DNA of 7,426 nucleotides. It comes from CAZCGA01 sp964498075. Its GTDB lineage: Bacteria; Desulfobacterota; Binatia; HRBIN30. This document shows positions 4,435 to 7,426 of the stretch, one piece after another. The stretch's first letter is position 1; each line of letters begins with the position of its first letter. The stretch covers positions 1 to 7,426 of the forward strand of contig CAZCGA010000230.1 in NCBI GenBank assembly GCA_964498075.1. The letters run 5' to 3'. The position numbers and the translations under genes are program-made. The notes under the pieces are model-generated. The model did no database searches and was not told where the DNA came from. It was given only the letters and a program-made list of their open reading frames with translations.

Positions 4435-7426
4435 GTGCGGACCTCCTTCGCGATCTGCTCGGCTCGCGCCGGCGCCCCCATTGCGATGAAGAGTCGGCGT
4501 GCTGCATCGAGCTCACGCTCGCAGCCAGCCGCATCGCCGCGCAGCCGAGCCAGCCGGGCGCGCTCGACGTGGATGGGCGGCGCGTACAAGCGGGCGCCGG
4601 TCGCCTCCATGAGCGCCGTCGCCGCCTCGAGCGCTGCGTCGATTGCCGTGGCACCGGCCGCGCCGTCGGTGGCGAGGAGCACGCGGGCCAGCGCCAGATG
4701 CGCGGTGATCTCTTGAACCCGGGTATGCCGTCGGTTGGCGGTGGCCACCGCCAGCTCGGCGGTCTCGCGGGCACGGCCCGCGTCGCCGGCGACAAGATAC
4801 GCCTGCGCCAGGAACGCGAGCATCGAACCCTCGGTGACGAGGCCCGTGCGACACTCGCGCGCGATCGCGAGCGCCTCTTCCAGGGCCGTGGCCGCCTCAG
4901 GCCCCTGCCCGTTCAGCAGATGAGCCTGACCGAGCAGGGCCCTGGCAGCACCGGAAAGCGCCGGGCCACTAAATGCTTCGGCCACCTCGATCGCCTGCCG
5001 CGCGTGCACGAGAACACCGGCGACGTCGCCAATGGCCTCGCAGACGAGCACAAAGCCCTGTTGGCTGATCAGAAACAACTCGTTGTCCTTTCGCCCGCGC
5101 GCGATCTCGAGGGCGCGTTCCACTTCGTGCATGCCTTCGGTCGGACGTCCCAGCATTGTTAGGGCAACGCCGCGAAGGGTCAGCAGGAGCCCGTACGGGC
5201 TAAACCCCGTAAAGAAGGCCGCGAACTCCGGGTCTCCACCGCACAGGGCTTCGGCCTCGGCGATCATCGACAGCGCCTCGTGGAGGCGGCCACCGTGCAC
5301 GAGCGGAGTCGTCATCCCCATCCGACTCACGAAGCGGAGGAGCATGTTATCCGAGCCCTCCGCAAGACGCCGCGCCTCCTCGATGTGCGGGCGTCCCTCG
5401 TCGAGCGCACCGGCGAGCGATCTCGCGGTCCCGTAGCGCATGAGGAGGCGGATGCGTGGTACAGCATCTGGGAGGCGTGCCGCCAGGTCCATCCCTTCCC
5501 TGAAGAGTGCGGCGGCCTCGTCGTCCGTCATCCCGACGAACAGGCCGTGGATGAGCATCGCATCACGCGCCATGACGCCGAGCGCCAGTGTCTCCGGCGA
5601 CTCGGGCAGCGAGGCGGCGAGCGCGCGCACGCGCTGCCAGTGACGCAGCGTCTCGCCGCGATCACGCACACCCACCCACTCAGCGGCACGATGGTGCCAG
5701 GTAGCAGCGACGAGCGCCTCGCCGGCCTGTTCCCAATGATGCGCCAGCAAGGCGGCCTGCTGGTCGAGGTCGTGCGCATGCGCCGTCTCGATGACGCGCG
5801 CCACGGCAGCATGCAGCCGCTTGCGTCGCTCCTGCAGCTGCGAGGCCAGCGCGACTTCCTGCGTCAGCGGATGCTTGAAGAGGTACTCGGCGACCGGATA
5901 CAGCGACTGCTCGTACACGAACTCAGTGTCTTTGAGCGTCTGCAGCGCTTCGCGCAACTGCGGCGCGGCCTGCTCGACGACGGCGGCCAGCGTCGGCTCG
6001 TCGAACTCACGGCCGATCACCGCGGCGGTCTGCAGCACGTCCTTCTCGCGCTGCGCCAGCCGATCGATGCGCGCCGCCAGCAACGCGTGCACGGAGCTGG
6101 GCACCTCCAGCTTGTCGACCGGCGTCACCAAACGATAGGCGCCCTTGCTGCCCTGCAATTTCTTCGACTCGATGAGATTCTGCACCACCTCCTCGGTGAA
6201 GAACGGATTGCCGGCGGTGCGCGCATGAATCGCCGCAGCGAGTCCGCCGATGCTGGGATCCTTGCCCAGCAATGCATCGAGCAGCTCGCGGATGGCGTCG
6301 GGACCGAGGGGCGCGAGGGGGAGCTGCTGGTAATACGACTTGCCCATCCACGGCGCCTGGTACTCGGGGCGGAAGTTGAGCAGCACGAGGGCGCGGCTTC
6401 CGACGCCCGCTTCGATCATCGGCTCCAGGAACGCGGCGCTGCCGCCGTCGAACCAATGCAGGTCTTCGAGCAAGGTAACCGTCGTCTCTTTCTGTCCGCG
6501 CGCTTGGATCACACGTCGGACGATATCGAACATCTGCCGTTGGCGCGCTTCGGGATCGATGCGCGGGGCGGGGTTCTCCGGGTCGGGAACGCCCATGAAC
6601 TCGAAGTTCAGCGGCAGGCTCTCGCGCAGGCGCTCATCGAGCAGCAGGAGGCGTCCTGCAATGCGCTCGCGTGCCGTGGCGTCGCTGTCCTGCTCGGTGA
6701 TGCCGTAGAAGGCGCGAAACAGCCGCAGCATCGGCAGGAAGGGGACCGCCTTGCCGTGCGCGACGCCGGTGGTTTCGTAGGTCATCAAGCCGCGCGCCCG
6801 GCAGCGCTCCAGGAACTCGTAGCACAGGCGGCTCTTGCCCAACCCCGCGTCGCCGACGATACCGATGATCTGCGCGTTGCCCTCGCGGGCGCGAGCCAGC
6901 GCCGACTCGAGCACGTGCATCTCGTCGCCGCGGCCGACGAAGCGCGAGAAGCCGCGGCTGCGCGACACGTCGAGGCGCGTGCGCATCTGCCCGAGCCCCT
7001 GCAGCTCGAACACATGCATCGCCCCCTGCACGCCTTTGATCTCCATCTCTCCCAGATCGGCGAGCGCGAAGTACCCCTGGATCTGCGCGGCGGTGTGCGC
7101 CGTGAGGTACACCTTGCCCGGCTCGGCGATCTGTTCCATGCGCGCCGCGAGTCCGACGGTGTGTCCCTGCGCCGTGTAGTCCATGCGCAGGTCATCGCTG
7201 ATCTTGCCGACGATCACCTCGCCGGAGTTGATACCCAGGCGCACCGAAAAGCTGAGGCCGCGCCGCAGGCGCAGCTCGTTGGCGTAGGTGCGCAGCCCGT
7301 CCAGCAGGTGCAAGGCCGCGTAGCAGGCGCGGCGGGCGTGATCCTCGTGTGCGATGGGGGCGCCGAACAGTGCCATGATGCCGTCGCCGGTGAACTTGTC
7401 GACGAAGCCCTCGAAGCGCTCGACCC
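4431..7426 (-). CDS. Cyclase-ATPase-TPR protein, gene A (5' end outside window)
   Basis: This is a multidomain signalling protein of the bacterial class III cyclase plus predicted ATPase family; 997 residues are visible, numbered here from the first whole codon at 7424. The visible protein begins inside the cyclase domain just before the second metal aspartate (D14 in FTGDGIMALFG), with the substrate lysine K10 four residues earlier. MDYTAQGHTVGLAARME follows at about 82-97, where Gly91 stands at the usual transition-state Asn and Arg95 is kept. The ATPase domain has Walker A GDAGLGKS (191-198), Walker B TLLEDLHWFD (about 317-326), then LNFRPEY and TAGNPFFTEEVVQ, typical of AAA_16/STAND ATPases. 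From about 440 a winged-helix-like part (LLAARIDRL, LQTAAVIGREF) leads into an alanine-rich, TPR-like tail to the end. The start codon and first metal aspartate lie beyond the right edge. The TGA stop overlaps the GTG of gene B. Family assignment is firm; the signal and the catalytic activity are unknown. Confidence 0.95.
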   Translation of the reverse strand, partial: VERFEGFVDKFTGDGIMALFGAPIAHEDHARRACYAALHLLDGLRTYANELRLRRGLSFSVRLGINSGEVIVGKISDDLRMDYTAQGHTVGLAARMEQIAEPGKVYLTAHTAAQIQGYFALADLGEMEIKGVQGAMHVFELQGLGQMRTRLDVSRSRGFSRFVGRGDEMHVLESALARAREGNAQIIGIVGDAGLGKSRLCYEFLERCRARGLMTYETTGVAHGKAVPFLPMLRLFRAFYGITEQDSDATARERIAGRLLLLDERLRESLPLNFEFMGVPDPENPAPRIDPEARQRQMFDIVRRVIQARGQKETTVTLLEDLHWFDGGSAAFLEPMIEAGVGSRALVLLNFRPEYQAPWMGKSYYQQLPLAPLGPDAIRELLDALLGKDPSIGGLAAAIHARTAGNPFFTEEVVQNLIESKKLQGSKGAYRLVTPVDKLEVPSSVHALLAARIDRLAQREKDVLQTAAVIGREFDEPTLAAVVEQAAPQLREALQTLKDTEFVYEQSLYPVAEYLFKHPLTQEVALASQLQERRKRLHAAVARVIETAHAHDLDQQAALLAHHWEQAGEALVAATWHHRAAEWVGVRDRGETLRHWQRVRALAASLPESPETLALGVMARDAMLIHGLFVGMTDDEAAALFREGMDLAARLPDAVPRIRLLMRYGTARSLAGALDEGRPHIEEARRLAEGSDNMLLRFVSRMGMTTPLVHGGRLHEALSMIAEAEALCGGDPEFAAFFTGFSPYGLLLTLRGVALTMLGRPTEGMHEVERALEIARGRKDNELFLISQQGFVLVCEAIGDVAGVLVHARQAIEVAEAFSGPALSGAARALLGQAHLLNGQGPEAATALEEALAIARECRTGLVTEGSMLAFLAQAYLVAGDAGRARETAELAVATANRRHTRVQEITAHLALARVLLATDGAAGATAIDAALEAATALMEATGARLYAPPIHVERARLARLRGDAAGCERELDAARRLFIAMGAPARAEQIAKEVRT
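4441..4448 (-). promoter_or_regulatory. Ribosome binding site of gene B inside gene A
   Basis: On the minus strand the sequence reads AAGGAGGT, a full-strength Shine-Dalgarno match, followed by the 6-base spacer CCGCAC and the GTG start at 4434. It lies within the codons for Lys-Glu-Val near the end of gene A, whose TGA (4433-4431) overlaps the GTG as GTGA. A site this strong placed inside the upstream gene points to translational coupling or stop-start reinitiation, with gene B made in step with gene A. The sequence is seen directly; the coupling is inferred. Confidence 0.9.

Overview
The window is a high-GC bacterial segment coding entirely on the minus strand. It holds three tandem, paralogous genes for very large signalling proteins, each combining a class III nucleotide cyclase domain, a STAND/AAA-type ATPase domain and, where visible, a long TPR-like helical tail. 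The GC-rich third codon positions, GTG starts and strong Shine-Dalgarno sequences fit a GC-rich proteobacterium or a similar uncultured soil or sediment lineage. The sequence does not allow a finer taxonomic call.

In the direction of transcription (right to left), gene A (7426 to 4431) enters already inside its cyclase domain, so its start lies beyond the right edge. Gene B (4434 to 1006) is complete: an N-terminal double zinc ribbon, a linker carrying a palindromic repeat, then cyclase, ATPase and TPR-like tail. Gene C (1009 to the left edge) starts inside the window and leaves it at the Walker A lysine. It has a winged-helix-like N-terminus instead of a zinc ribbon. Both junctions are 4-base GTGA overlaps with a good ribosome binding site inside the last codons of the upstream gene. 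The set therefore looks like one translationally coupled operon with no intergenic DNA in view.

The three proteins probably act in one signalling system, since related domain layouts occur in bacterial cyclase-ATPase proteins and in mammalian soluble adenylyl cyclase. All three cyclase domains have glycine where active class III cyclases carry the transition-state asparagine, and gene C also has glutamine at the substrate-recognising lysine position. Catalysis may therefore be weak, dependent on heterodimers, or replaced by nucleotide sensing. The most unusual DNA feature is an 82-base perfect inverted repeat (26-base arms) inside the linker of gene B. Its open frame gives nearly the same peptide on both strands, like an in-frame palindromic element that tolerates insertion into genes. 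No RNA gene, CRISPR array, transposase, promoter or terminator was recognised, and no stretch over 300 bases lacks a gene.
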